A stretch of DNA of 64,000 nucleotides from Streptomyces spinosisporus (lineage in GTDB: Bacteria > Actinomycetota > Actinomycetes > Streptomycetales > Streptomycetaceae), in contig NZ_JALDAX010000005.1 of NCBI RefSeq assembly GCF_022698145.1, positions 1-64,000 on the forward strand, read 5' to 3'. Each line of letters begins with the position of its first letter. Positions within the stretch are counted from its first letter, which is position 1. The notes below the pieces were generated by a model, which was not told the DNA's origin, did no database searches, and was given only the letters and a program-made list of their open reading frames with translations. The position numbers were made by a program, and so were the translations under genes. This document shows, piece by piece, positions 35,295 through 44,561 of this stretch.

Positions 35295-36917
35295 ATGTCT
35301 CAGAGCGATGTGCGCAAAAGGGCGCCACGACCGGACGACGTTCGGCGCGCTTCCGGCGGCGGGGGCACGCCGCAGACCGGGGACGCGGGCAACGGCGGGC
35401 ACCGCCGCCGGGGACCGCGGCGCAAACACCGGGTGCTGCGATGGTCCGCGACCACGCTCGCGGTCCTGATACTCGGTACGGCCGGCGCCGGATACCTCTA
35501 CTACCAGCACCTGAACGGCAATCTGCAGAAGGGCGAGCGCAGCAGCGGCGACTCCAAGGCGCAGAAGTCGCAGCCGAACGCCGACGGGCAGACGCCGATG
35601 AACATCCTGCTCATCGGCTCGGACAGCCGTGCTTCCGACGAGAACGTGAAGCTGGGCGGCAGCAAGGACACCCGCGACAACCCGCCGCTCGGCGACGTGC
35701 AGATGCTCATCCACCTCTCCGCCGACCGCAAGAGCGCAGCGATGGTCAGCATCCCGCGCGACACCCGGGTCGACATCCCCGAGTGCAAGGACCCCGAGAC
35801 CGGACGGGTCTACCCGGCAGTCAACGACATCATCAACACGTCGCTGGCCCGCGGCGGAGCCGGCTGCACGCTGGCCACCTGGGAGAACCTCACCGGGGTC
35901 TACATCGACCACTGGATGACGATCGACTTCGCGGGTGTGGTGCGGATGGCGGACGCCATCGGGGGCGTCGAGGTCTGTGTGAAGCAGAACGTGTGGGACC
36001 ACCCGACGGCAGCCGTCCCCGGCGGCTCGGGGCTGAAGATGACGGCGGGAACCAAGAAGGTCAAGGGCAAGCAGGCGCTGCAGTGGCTGCGCACCCGGCA
36101 CGCCTGGGGCAGTGACCCGATGCGGGCCCGCGCGCAGCACATGTATCTGAACTCGATGATCCGCACGCTGAAGAAGCAGAACGTCTTCACCGACACGGGC
36201 CGGCTGACCGATCTGGCGGAGGCGGCCACGAAGTCCCTGAAGGTCTCCGAGGAGATCGGCACCGTGAAGAAGCTGTACGACCTGGGGATGCAGCTCAAAT
36301 CGGTGCCGACGGACCGCATCACCTCGCTGACCATGCCGAACGTGGAGGACCCCAAGGACCCCAACCACCTGGTGCCGGACGGCGCGGGAGCGGCGAAGGT
36401 GTGGCAGATGCTCCGCGACGACGAGCCCTTCGACGACAAGGGCAAGGAGTCGGGCGGGAAGAAGAAGCCGAAGCAGGCGGCGACGAAGGCCCCTTCGACA
36501 CCGGACGACAGGATCGGCGTCCTGGTGCAGAACGCCACCGGGACCTCGACCCTCGCCCCGGTCCCCGGGCGCGCGGGCGCCATCGCCGCGGAACTCGCGC
36601 AGAAGGGGTTCGCCAGAGCGTCGAAGGACACGACGGCGGGGCTCGTCGAGGACCGTACCGTCGTGCGCTACCCGAGCGCCGAACTGGAGGGTGACGCCCA
36701 GCGCATCGCCAAGTCGCTGGGGATTCCGCTGAGTTCGGTGCAGAAGTCGACGGACGTCTCCGGGGTCACACTCGTCGTGGGCGCCGACTGGCGTACGGGC
36801 ACGACGTATCCGAAGCAGTCCGGCGCCGACTCCGACGCCCTGCCCGGCAGCGCCGACGCGATCAACGGCTCGGACAGCGGTCAGTGCATGGACGTGTACG
36901 CGCCCTACCGCTGGTAG
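35295..36917 (+). CDS. LCP family protein 3 with LytR_C domain
   Basis: This 540-residue LCP ligase has a cytoplasmic basic tail and a membrane helix near 52-72 (TTLAVLILGTAGAGYLYY). The LCP domain (about 98-330) shows MNILLIGSDSR, DVQMLIHLSADRK, VSIPRDTRVDIPEC, IDHWMTIDFAGVVRMADAIGGV and LRTRHAW. A LytR_C domain is present at the end (about 415-505, GVLVQNATGTSTLA). The protein finishes GQCMDVYAPYRW. It follows LCP2 by 76 bases, with a GGGGAGGA site before the ATG, so the two may be cotranscribed. It is the closest relative of LCP4, with long identical stretches. Confidence 0.94.
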   Translation: MSQSDVRKRAPRPDDVRRASGGGGTPQTGDAGNGGHRRRGPRRKHRVLRWSATTLAVLILGTAGAGYLYYQHLNGNLQKGERSSGDSKAQKSQPNADGQTPMNILLIGSDSRASDENVKLGGSKDTRDNPPLGDVQMLIHLSADRKSAAMVSIPRDTRVDIPECKDPETGRVYPAVNDIINTSLARGGAGCTLATWENLTGVYIDHWMTIDFAGVVRMADAIGGVEVCVKQNVWDHPTAAVPGGSGLKMTAGTKKVKGKQALQWLRTRHAWGSDPMRARAQHMYLNSMIRTLKKQNVFTDTGRLTDLAEAATKSLKVSEEIGTVKKLYDLGMQLKSVPTDRITSLTMPNVEDPKDPNHLVPDGAGAAKVWQMLRDDEPFDDKGKESGGKKKPKQAATKAPSTPDDRIGVLVQNATGTSTLAPVPGRAGAIAAELAQKGFARASKDTTAGLVEDRTVVRYPSAELEGDAQRIAKSLGIPLSSVQKSTDVSGVTLVVGADWRTGTTYPKQSGADSDALPGSADAINGSDSGQCMDVYAPYRW

Positions 36918-37135
36918 CGGCCCGGGGGCGTGGGCCTCGGCGGCATCCGCTGCGCCGGGGCCCACAGCAAACTCCCAACTGGCTGCACAATGATGAGGTG
37001 CGCTCACGTCCGACGGACACCAGGGGCGCCGCCCTCTCGCTCACTCCGTTTGGGGAAACGGGTGTCCGGGAGGCTGAACCGTCCACGGCCGTTGCCGGGA
37101 CACAGGGGTGGGAGGTCAGCAGGTGGGGCGGAGCT

Positions 37136-38740
37136 GTGTGCGCGGGGAGGTGCCCGCGGTCGAGGACACGATGTCCCTCACACCGCAGGGCCAGGGAGGA
37201 AAGGGCGACGGCGCCGAGCCGCTGCAGGAGGCCGGGCGGCGACCGCAAACGGCGCAGACGGCGCGTGCTGCGCTGGTCGGCGATCGTTCTGGCGGTGGTG
37301 ATACTCGGCACGGCGGGGGCCGGCTATCTCTACTACCAGCACCTCAACGCCAACATAAAGAAGGACGACCTCAACATCGGCGACGAGAAGGACCGCGCCG
37401 CCGAGTCGAAGGCCAACGCGGCCGGGCAGACCCCGCTGAACATCCTGCTGATCGGCTCCGACGCCCGGGACTCCGAGGAGAACCAGAAGCTCGGCGGAGC
37501 CAAGGACACCTTCAACACCGCGCCGCGCGCCGACGTCCAGATGCTGCTGCACCTCTCGGCGGACCGCAGCAACATGTCGGTCGTGAGCATGCCCCGCGAC
37601 ACCCTCGTCGACATCCCGAAGTGCACCGACCCCGACACCGGCAAGGTCTACGGGGCGCTCACCTCGACGATCACCAACGACTCCCTCGGCCGCGGCGGAC
37701 CGGGCTGCACGGTGGCGACCTGGGAGAAGCTGACCGACATCCACATCGACCACTTCATGATGATCGACTTCGCGGGCGTGGTGTCCATGGCGGACGCCAT
37801 CGGCGGCGTACCGGTCTGCGTGGACGCCAACATCTACTCCAAGTCCTCCGACGGCCACGGCTCCGGTCTGAAGCTGAAGGAGGGCACGACGTACGTCAAA
37901 GGCGTCCAGGCCCTGCAGTGGCTGCGTACGCGCTACGGCTTCGAGGACAACACGGACATCGCCCGGGCCAAGGCGCAGCACCAGTACATGAACGCCATGG
38001 TGCGCCAGCTGCGGGAGAACGCCACGCTCGGCAACCCGGGCAAGCTGCGCCGGCTCGCGGAGACGGCCACCAGCGCGCTGACCGTCGACGAGGGCCTCGG
38101 CAGCGTGGCGAAGCTGTACGACCTGAGCAAGGAGCTGAAGAAGGTCCCCACCAAGCGCATCACCATGACGACGATGCCCTGGCAGTACTCCTCGTCCAGC
38201 AGCGGCCGGGTCGTGCCGAAGCCGGGTGACGCGGACAAGCTGTTCCGGCTGGTGCGCGACGACATCGCGCTGGACGGCAAGGACAAGAAGAAGTCCGCGG
38301 ACACGCCTGCCTCCGCGGACCCGGCCGCCGCGGACGACCGGATCGCCGTACAGGTGCAGAACGGCACCGGGTCGAGTACCCGGGCCGCGCTGACCGGACG
38401 GGCGCACGCGGTCGCCGAACTGCTCGTCGGCAAGGGGTTCACCGAGGCGGTGGCCGACTCCTCGGTGAACTCCGGCGTGGAGAAGACGGTGATCCGCTAT
38501 CCGAGCGCAGATTTGGAGGGCGATGCGCAGCGGGTGGCCAAGGCGCTCGGCGTTCCGCTGTCCTCGGTGAAGAAGTCGACGGACGTCAGCGGGGTCACGC
38601 TGGTCGTCGGGGCGGACTGGCGCTCAGGCACCACGTACACGGCCCCGGCGGAGGACGACAAGACGCCGTCGTCCGCGCAGGTCATCAACGGCTCCGACAA
38701 GAAGCAGTGCATGCACGTCAACCCGAACTACACCTGGTAG
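37136..38740 (+). CDS. LCP family protein 4 with LytR_C domain; possible frameshift at the 5' end
   Basis: This LCP ligase has a membrane helix (WSAIVLAVVILGTAGAGYLYY), then NILLIGSDARDSE, DVQMLLHLSADRS, VSMPRDTLVDIPKC, IDHFMMIDFAGVVSMADAIGGV, LRTRYGF and a LytR_C domain (IAVQVQNGTGSSTRA). The 5' end is doubtful. The best start is an ATG at 37171 with GAGG upstream, giving an LCP-like acidic/Gly/Gln-rich beginning (MSLTPQGQGGKGDGAEPLQE), but it is one frame away from the LCP body. The coordinates given use the in-frame GTG at 37136, which yields an implausible Cys/Arg-rich tail. A +1 indel between 37171 and about 37260, real or from sequencing, would explain this. Confidence 0.85.
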   Translation: MCAGRCPRSRTRCPSHRRAREERATAPSRCRRPGGDRKRRRRRVLRWSAIVLAVVILGTAGAGYLYYQHLNANIKKDDLNIGDEKDRAAESKANAAGQTPLNILLIGSDARDSEENQKLGGAKDTFNTAPRADVQMLLHLSADRSNMSVVSMPRDTLVDIPKCTDPDTGKVYGALTSTITNDSLGRGGPGCTVATWEKLTDIHIDHFMMIDFAGVVSMADAIGGVPVCVDANIYSKSSDGHGSGLKLKEGTTYVKGVQALQWLRTRYGFEDNTDIARAKAQHQYMNAMVRQLRENATLGNPGKLRRLAETATSALTVDEGLGSVAKLYDLSKELKKVPTKRITMTTMPWQYSSSSSGRVVPKPGDADKLFRLVRDDIALDGKDKKKSADTPASADPAAADDRIAVQVQNGTGSSTRAALTGRAHAVAELLVGKGFTEAVADSSVNSGVEKTVIRYPSADLEGDAQRVAKALGVPLSSVKKSTDVSGVTLVVGADWRSGTTYTAPAEDDKTPSSAQVINGSDKKQCMHVNPNYTW

Positions 38741-38767
38741 TCCGGGTCAACGGGCGGCCCCCGGTGC

Positions 38768-39796
38768 TCAGTTGGAGGCGAGCACCGCGGGGCGCCGGGA
38801 GGCGATGACCTTCTTCGCGAGGGACCTGGGGCTGGTCAAAAAGCCCCAGCCCCACGACATGTGCATGGTCGCGAGCGCCACGGGGATCTGCAGCCGCGCC
38901 TTCAGCGGCAGCCCCTTGCCCGCCGGGACGGAGCCGAGGACGATCGCCGCGAGATAGCCGCCGGGGATCACGAGGCCCCAGGGCGTGAGGGCCGCGCCGA
39001 CCACGATGCCGACGGCGATCGCCAGCAGGGCCGTCGGCGGGGCGAGGTAGCGCAGGTTGATGGAGCCCTCGTGGAAGCGGGCGACGACGTGCCGCCAGCG
39101 GCCGTAGTCCTTGTACTGCTTGGCCAGCGCGCGCATGCTCGGCCGCGGGCGGTAGGACACCTTCAGCTCCGGCGAGAACCAGATCAGGCCGCCGGCCTCG
39201 CGGATGCGGAAGTTCAGCTCCCAGTCCTGGGCGCGGATGAACTCCTCGTTGTAGCCGCCCTGTTGCTCCAGTGCCTCGCGCCGGAACACCCCGAGGTAGA
39301 CGGTCTCGGCCTCGCAGGCGGCGCCGCCGGTGTGGAAGACGGCGTTGCCGACCCCGATCTTCGAGGTCATGGCGGCGGCGACCGCGTGCTCCCAGTCGTT
39401 CTCGCCCTCGGCGTGCATGATGCCGCCGACGTTCTGCGCGCCGGTCTCGTCCAGGAGGCGTACGGCGGTGGCGATGTAGTTGGGCGAGAGCATGCCGTGG
39501 CCGTCGACGCGGACGACGATCGGGTGGCGCGAGGCCTTGATCGCGGCGTTGAGGGCGGCGGGCGTACGGCCCGTCGGGTTGGGGACGGTGTGGACGCGCG
39601 GGTCTTCGGCGACGAGCTCGGCGGCGATCTCGTCCGTGCGGTCCGTGGACGGACCGAGGGCGATCACGACCTCCATCTCGCCGGCGTACTCCTGCGCGAG
39701 GATCGCTTGGACGGCTCCGCGCAGATGCCGCTCCTCGTTGAGGACCGGCATGATCACAGACACGGCGGGGAGTCGCACGTCGGGGTTGGCGTTCAT
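38768..39796 (-). CDS. Glycosyltransferase family 2, membrane-associated
   Basis: This 342-residue protein has a GT-A domain over about 10-235: VSVIMPVLNEERHLRGAV, IALGPSTDRTDEIAAEL, a DxD-type motif in VRVDGHGML, and the acceptor-side RAQDWELNFRIREAGG. Two C-terminal membrane helices follow (about 265-305). It resembles ExoA-like succinoglycan glycosyltransferases. Lying among LCP ligases on the opposite strand, it probably helps build a cell-wall polysaccharide. Donor sugar is unknown. It ends 27 bases from LCP4, in convergent orientation. Confidence 0.88.
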   Translation of the reverse strand: MNANPDVRLPAVSVIMPVLNEERHLRGAVQAILAQEYAGEMEVVIALGPSTDRTDEIAAELVAEDPRVHTVPNPTGRTPAALNAAIKASRHPIVVRVDGHGMLSPNYIATAVRLLDETGAQNVGGIMHAEGENDWEHAVAAAMTSKIGVGNAVFHTGGAACEAETVYLGVFRREALEQQGGYNEEFIRAQDWELNFRIREAGGLIWFSPELKVSYRPRPSMRALAKQYKDYGRWRHVVARFHEGSINLRYLAPPTALLAIAVGIVVGAALTPWGLVIPGGYLAAIVLGSVPAGKGLPLKARLQIPVALATMHMSWGWGFLTSPRSLAKKVIASRRPAVLASN

Positions 39797-39923
39797 CGCC
39801 CGTTACGTTACCGCGAATGGGGGACACCGTTGCGCCCCGCCGGGGCGGTGGCCCGGGCTACAGATCGTATGGGCCTACGGTGCTCACGATCCCACGTACG
39901 GCCGTCGCCCGGAGGTGTCCCCC

Positions 39924-41405
39924 TTGCCCACGCAGCCTCGGTCCGCCGCGCCCGCTCCCCCGCAGCGCCGCCCCCGGCCCGCCGGCCCCCCGCACCCGCG
40001 CGGGCCGCGTCCGCCGGTGCGGCGGAAGAAGCCGCGCTGGGCCATGCGCGCGGCCACGACCCTCTCCGTGGTCGTCCTCGCCTCCGCCGGGATCGGGCAC
40101 GCGGTGGTCAGCAGTCTCGACGCGGGCATCGCACGTGTCGATCCCTTCAAGGACATGAAGAACCGCCCGCAGGCCGGGCACGGCATGAACGTGCTGCTGG
40201 TCGGCACGGACGGGCGCGACCGGATCACCCCGCAGGAGCGCCGGCGCTACCACCTGGGCGGGGCCCCCTGCCACTGCACCGACACGATCATGATCGTGCA
40301 CATCTCGGAGGACCGGGAACGGGCGAGCGTGGTGAGCCTGCCGCGCGACTCGCTCGCGATGACGCCCGCGCGCACCGACGAACGGACCGGCAAGCAGATC
40401 CCCGGGCACGCCATCAAGATCAACGCGGCGTACGCGGAGGGGGGTCCGAACCTCACGGTGCGGACCGTCGAGGACATGACCCATGTGAAGATCGACCACT
40501 ATCTGGAGGTCGACTTCACCAGCTTCATGCGGACCGTGGACGTGCTCGGCGGGGTGCAGATCTGCACCGCCGCGCCGCTGAAGGACTCGTACACCGGACT
40601 CGACCTGCCGGCCGGAACGCACAAGCTCACCGGCGGCCAGGCGCTGCAGTACGTCCGCGCCCGGCATGTCGACGGGGCGTCCGACCTCGGCCGGATGAAG
40701 CGTCAGCAGCGCTTCCTCGCGGCGCTCGTGGAGCGGGCCACGTCCTCCGGGATCCTGCTGAACCCGATGAAGTTCCGGGACGTGACGCGGGCGGTGCTGG
40801 GGTCGGTGCGCGCCGACAAGGGCTTCGGCACCGACGAGCTGCTCGATCTCGGCCGCGCGATGCGCAACTTCTCCCCCGCGTCCTCCGAGTTCACGACCGT
40901 GCCCATCGGGCAGATGGGGTACGTCGTCAAGGGCCTCGGCGAGACGCTGAAGTGGGACACCGCCAAGGCCGACCGGCTCTTCAGGTCACTGCGCGACGAC
41001 AAGCCGCTGACCGTGCACGAGGCGCGGCCCGCCACCGTGCCGGTCGAGGTGGCCCCGCAGCAGATCCGCGTCCAGGTGGAGAACGGCACGGCCGCCGAGG
41101 GACTCGGCAAGCGCGCGGACGCGGCACTGGCAGGAGCAGGCTTCCGGACGACCGGCACGCCTGCCAACGCCGACGACCGCACGGTGAAACGGACGGTCGT
41201 CGCCTACGACCCCGGCTGGGACCGCTCCGCAAAGTCCCTGGCAGCCGCCCTGCCCGGCAGCGAACTACGCCCGGTCAAGGGCCTCGGCCCACAGCTCAAG
41301 GTCATCGTCGGCACCGACTTCAAGGGAGTACAGAAGGTACACGCCGAAAACACGGACCTCGGGGCACCCAGGGTGGTGACGGGAGACCAGGTGGCGTGCT
41401 CGTGA
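39924..41405 (+). CDS. LCP family protein 5 with LytR_C domain
   Basis: This 493-residue LCP ligase has a Pro/Arg-rich cytoplasmic start (PTQPRSAAPAPPQRRPRP) and a membrane helix near 41-62 (AATTLSVVVLASAGIGHAVV). The LCP domain shows MNVLLVGTDGRD, CTDTIMIVHIS, VSLPRDSLAMTP, INAAYAEGGPNLTVRTVEDMT, IDHYLEVDFTSFMRTVDVLGGV and MKRQQRFLAALV. A C-terminal LytR_C domain is present (IRVQVENGTAAEGLG). TTG was chosen as start because GGAGG lies 8 bases upstream; an in-frame GTG 9 bases earlier overlaps that site. The insertion HLGGAPCHC near the first motif is a feature of this subgroup. It is divergent from the glycosyltransferase. Confidence 0.92.
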   Translation: MPTQPRSAAPAPPQRRPRPAGPPHPRGPRPPVRRKKPRWAMRAATTLSVVVLASAGIGHAVVSSLDAGIARVDPFKDMKNRPQAGHGMNVLLVGTDGRDRITPQERRRYHLGGAPCHCTDTIMIVHISEDRERASVVSLPRDSLAMTPARTDERTGKQIPGHAIKINAAYAEGGPNLTVRTVEDMTHVKIDHYLEVDFTSFMRTVDVLGGVQICTAAPLKDSYTGLDLPAGTHKLTGGQALQYVRARHVDGASDLGRMKRQQRFLAALVERATSSGILLNPMKFRDVTRAVLGSVRADKGFGTDELLDLGRAMRNFSPASSEFTTVPIGQMGYVVKGLGETLKWDTAKADRLFRSLRDDKPLTVHEARPATVPVEVAPQQIRVQVENGTAAEGLGKRADAALAGAGFRTTGTPANADDRTVKRTVVAYDPGWDRSAKSLAAALPGSELRPVKGLGPQLKVIVGTDFKGVQKVHAENTDLGAPRVVTGDQVACS

Positions 41406-41443
41406 GGCACGACCGTCCGCACCCGCCACCGGCGGCGCCGTGC

Positions 41444-42001
41444 TCAGTCGTCCAAGCCCTCCGCCACGCGTCGTTCGCGTAGTTCCATGATTGCTCGGCG
41501 GCGGGCCAGGCGGTGGGTGCGGCGGATTTGGGCCTCCTGGTAGCGGCGTCGGTCCTTTTCCGTTTCGGGGAGGACCGGGGGGACCGGGCGGGGCTTGCCG
41601 TCGGCGTCGACGGCGGCGAAGACCAGGTACGCGGAGCCGACCTGGGTGGGCGGGGTCGACTCGTTCCAGCGTTCGGCGAGGACCCGTACACCGACCTCCA
41701 TGGAGGTCCGGCCCGTCCAGTTGACCTGGGCCTTCACATGGACGAGGTCCCCGACGCGGACCGGCTCCAGGAACGCCATCTCGTCCATGGAGGCGGTCAC
41801 GGCGGGCCCCCCGCTGTGCCGCCCGGCCACCGCGCCCGCCGCGTCGTCCACCAGCTTCATGATCACGCCGCCGTGCACCGTGCCCAGAAGATTCGTGTCG
41901 GCGTGGGTCATGATGTGGCTCAGCGTGGTCCGGGATGCCGAGGTGGGCTTGCCCGGGATCTCCGGAGTGTCCGCTTCCACGGCGGGGGCCTGGTGTGTCA
42001 T
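41444..42001 (-). CDS. Acyl-CoA thioesterase (hotdog fold)
   Basis: This 185-residue protein hydrolyses acyl-CoA to free acid and CoA. The hotdog core shows LSHIMTHADTNLLGTVHGGVIMKLVDDAAGAVAGRH, with the catalytic Asn/His/Gly stretch and the Asp of the helix, then VRVGDLVHVKAQVNWTGRTSMEVGVRV. It resembles YciA/BFIT-type enzymes with broad long-chain specificity. The ATG has GGTGGAGG just upstream; another ATG 27 bases earlier is less likely. Its position among LCP genes is probably incidental. It is divergent from LCP6. Confidence 0.92.
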   Translation of the reverse strand: MTHQAPAVEADTPEIPGKPTSASRTTLSHIMTHADTNLLGTVHGGVIMKLVDDAAGAVAGRHSGGPAVTASMDEMAFLEPVRVGDLVHVKAQVNWTGRTSMEVGVRVLAERWNESTPPTQVGSAYLVFAAVDADGKPRPVPPVLPETEKDRRRYQEAQIRRTHRLARRRAIMELRERRVAEGLDD

Positions 42002-42120
42002 GGCCTCCACCTTATGCCGAGGTGACATCTGCGGACTTTGTGTTGGGTTCGCAACAGCCGTGACCTGATTTTCCGACGACCCTTGTAAAGGGCACCGCAG
42101 CTACCTGCACACTGGGGCCC

Positions 42121-43401
42121 ATGAACGATTGGCCCGAGGCATGGTCCGACGACAACCGCAACCGGTACGGACGCGGCAGCGCGAGCGCGCACCCCGAGGG
42201 TGCCCGCGCGATGCGGCAGGTCCGCCGGCCCGCCTCGGGTGCCTACGGCGGCCCCGGCCGGTCCGCGCCGCCGTACGGCGGTGTCCCCCAGCAGCCCACC
42301 TACGTCGACGGCCAGGGACACGGCGGCTACGACGACGGCTATGACAGCGGCTACAACACGGGCCAGGTCTACGGCGGCTCCGGCGGCCCGGGCGGCCCCG
42401 GCGGCCAGGACATGCGGCCGCGGCCGAACTGGCGGCGCCGTATCAAGTGGACCGCGATCACCCTGGTCACGGTGCTGGTCGTGACGTCGGTCGCCACCTA
42501 CTTCTGGGCCGACTCCAAGCTGAACCGCGACGTCGACCTGTCCAAGGTCATCGACCGCCCGGCGACCGGCGACGGCACGAACTACCTGATCGTCGGCTCC
42601 GACAGCCGCGAAGGACTGTCCGCGGAGGACAAGAAGAAGCTGCACACCGGCTCCGCCGAGGGCAAGCGCACGGACTCGATGATGATCCTGCACGTCGGCG
42701 ACAACGGCGACACCCTGATCTCGCTGCCGCGCGACTCGAATGTGACGATCCCCTCCTACAAGGGCTCGACCTCCGGCAAGACCTACCCGGCCACGGGCCG
42801 CCAGACGAAGCTGAACGCCGCGTACGCCGAGGACGGCCCGACCCTCCTGGTCCGCACGATCGAGGCCAACATGGGCCTGCACATCGACCACTACGTCGAG
42901 ATCGGCTTCGCCGGCTTCGCGAACATCGTGGACGCGGTCGGCGGCGTGACCATCGACATCGACAAGGGCTTCAAGGACAAGTACTCGGGCGCCGACTTCA
43001 AGGCCGGCAAGCAGAAGCTCAACGGCGACCAGGCCCTCGCCTTCGTCCGCACCCGGCACGCCTTCGCCCAGTCCGACCTGCAGCGCACCAAGAACCAGCA
43101 GAAGTTCCTGTCCGCGCTGGCACACCAGGTGGCGACCCCGTCGACGGTCCTCAACCCCTTCAAGCTCTACCCCACGCTGGGCGCGGGCCTGGACTCCCTG
43201 ATCGTCGACAAGGACATGAGCCTGTGGGACCTGGCCTCGATGTTCTGGGCGATGAAGGGCGTCAGCGGCGGTGACGGTGTCTCGATGAACATGCCGATCT
43301 CCGGCTCCACCGGCGGCAACCTCGTCTGGGACAAGGCCAAGGTCAAGACGCTGGTGAACGAACTGAACAACGACCAGAAGGTCACGGTCTCGAGTGAGTG
43401 A
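42121..43401 (+). CDS. LCP family protein 6
   Basis: This 426-residue LCP ligase has a Gly/Tyr/Pro-rich cytoplasmic tail of about 100 residues (GGYDDGYDSGYNTGQVYGG) and a membrane helix near 110-130 (WTAITLVTVLVVTSVATYFW). The LCP domain (about 150-375) shows NYLIVGSDSREGL, TDSMMILHVGDN, ISLPRDSNVTIP, LNAAYAEDGPTLLVRTIEANMG, IDHYVEIGFAGFANIVDAVGGV and LQRTKNQQKFLSALA. There is no LytR_C domain. It is coupled to the following HAD gene, whose GTG lies 8 bases before this stop. This subgroup is the most conserved LCP type in streptomycetes, in my memory. Confidence 0.92.
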   Translation: MNDWPEAWSDDNRNRYGRGSASAHPEGARAMRQVRRPASGAYGGPGRSAPPYGGVPQQPTYVDGQGHGGYDDGYDSGYNTGQVYGGSGGPGGPGGQDMRPRPNWRRRIKWTAITLVTVLVVTSVATYFWADSKLNRDVDLSKVIDRPATGDGTNYLIVGSDSREGLSAEDKKKLHTGSAEGKRTDSMMILHVGDNGDTLISLPRDSNVTIPSYKGSTSGKTYPATGRQTKLNAAYAEDGPTLLVRTIEANMGLHIDHYVEIGFAGFANIVDAVGGVTIDIDKGFKDKYSGADFKAGKQKLNGDQALAFVRTRHAFAQSDLQRTKNQQKFLSALAHQVATPSTVLNPFKLYPTLGAGLDSLIVDKDMSLWDLASMFWAMKGVSGGDGVSMNMPISGSTGGNLVWDKAKVKTLVNELNNDQKVTVSSE

Positions 43402-44029
43402 CGGCAGCAACGGCCGCAGACCGCCCTACGGGGCGGTTCTGTGCGATGTGGACAATGTGATCCGGACCTTCGACTCCTCCCGCCTCCAGGCGCTGGAGCG
43501 CGTCGCGGGGATCGCCGAGGGCACCACGCAGAAGGTGGCGTTCGCCCAGGAAACGGTCGAGCCGCTGCTGCTCGGCGAGATCACCTCGCAGGAGTGGGCG
43601 GAGGCCATCGCGGAGGGCCTCGCGGGTCTGGTGGCGGAACAGCAGGTGGCGTACGACCTGGCTCTCGCCCTGATCGAATCGCCCTTCCACGCCGACGAGG
43701 AGGTCGTGGCCCTGCTGCGCCGCGCCCGCGTCCGGGTGCCGCTGGTCCTCGTCTCCAACGCGGCCCTGGAGCTGGAGTCCGACCTCGACTCCATGGGTCT
43801 GAGCGACCTCGCCGACCATGTCGTCAACAGTGCCCGCGTGGGTCTCGCCAAGCCGGACCCGCGCATCTACCGGCTGGCGGCGGAGCTCGCGGGCACCCCG
43901 CCCGAGCGCTGTCTGTTCGTCGACGACGGCGAGGACAACGTCGAGGCGGCGGCCGCCCTGGGCATGCGCGCCGTGCACTTCCGCGAACCGGCGGACCTGG
44001 AACGGGCGTTGGCGCCGCTGTTCGCCTGA
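43394..44029 (+). CDS. HAD-IA family hydrolase
   Basis: This 211-residue phosphatase-like protein has motif I AVLCDVDNVIRTFD (nucleophile Asp and the following Asp present), motif II LVLVSNAALE, motif III lysine in GLAKPDPRIYRLAA, and motif IV LFVDDGEDNVEAA. The alpha-helical cap sits between motifs I and II (about 35-100), as in HAD-IA haloacid dehalogenase or phosphoglycolate phosphatase relatives. The substrate cannot be told. The gene overlaps the LCP6 stop by 8 bases, so expression is coupled, but a functional link is only suggested by that overlap. Confidence 0.9.
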   Translation: MSDGSNGRRPPYGAVLCDVDNVIRTFDSSRLQALERVAGIAEGTTQKVAFAQETVEPLLLGEITSQEWAEAIAEGLAGLVAEQQVAYDLALALIESPFHADEEVVALLRRARVRVPLVLVSNAALELESDLDSMGLSDLADHVVNSARVGLAKPDPRIYRLAAELAGTPPERCLFVDDGEDNVEAAAALGMRAVHFREPADLERALAPLFA

Positions 44030-44061
44030 ACGCCGGTCCGCGGAGCCGAGTTGTTCCGTGC

Positions 44062-44427
44062 TCACATGGTCGCGCCCGCCATCGCCCGGCAGGTCTCGGC
44101 CGAGCGGCGACACGCCTCGGCACAGCGCATCATCTGCGGATCGTCCGGCATGGACATACACGCCTCGGCGCACATGTCACACGCCTTGGCGCACAGCCCG
44201 CACATCTCGGCCGACATGGGCGAGCGGCGCATCATCATGTCCGAGCACATCCGGGTCGTCTCGGAGCAGTCGATCAGCGCGCGCATGATCTGCATCTGCG
44301 CCTGGCCGCCCATGCTCTGCATGCAGGAGCTCATGGTCTCCTCGCACATGCTGTGGCTCGTCATGCAGGCCGCGACGCAGTCCTGCATCTCCTTGCTCAT
44401 GGCGCTCATGGGTCCGGTCTGGGTCAT
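44062..44427 (-). CDS. Four-helix copper-binding protein (DUF326 / Csp-like)
   Basis: This is a 121-residue protein unusually rich in cysteine and methionine. Cysteines are spaced along predicted helices (DCVAACMTSHSMCEETMSSC, then MCGLCAKACDMCAEACMSM and RCAEACRRSAETCRAM), as in copper storage proteins Csp3 and the DUF326 family, which bind many Cu(I) ions inside a four-helix bundle. There is no signal peptide, so it is probably cytosolic. It may buffer or store copper. A GGAGGAGCC site precedes the ATG. It is convergent with the HAD gene. Confidence 0.9.
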   Translation of the reverse strand: MTQTGPMSAMSKEMQDCVAACMTSHSMCEETMSSCMQSMGGQAQMQIMRALIDCSETTRMCSDMMMRRSPMSAEMCGLCAKACDMCAEACMSMPDDPQMMRCAEACRRSAETCRAMAGATM

Positions 44428-44561
44428 GGCTCCTCCAAGGAGGAAGAGGGCCCGGGGTGGGCCCCGTGCCCTTCCGTCCTACGCCCGCCCGGGACCGGAC
44501 GCCATCGGGCGGACACGAACAATCCCCTACGAATTGCCCGCGCCCGCCACGAGGCCGCGGG

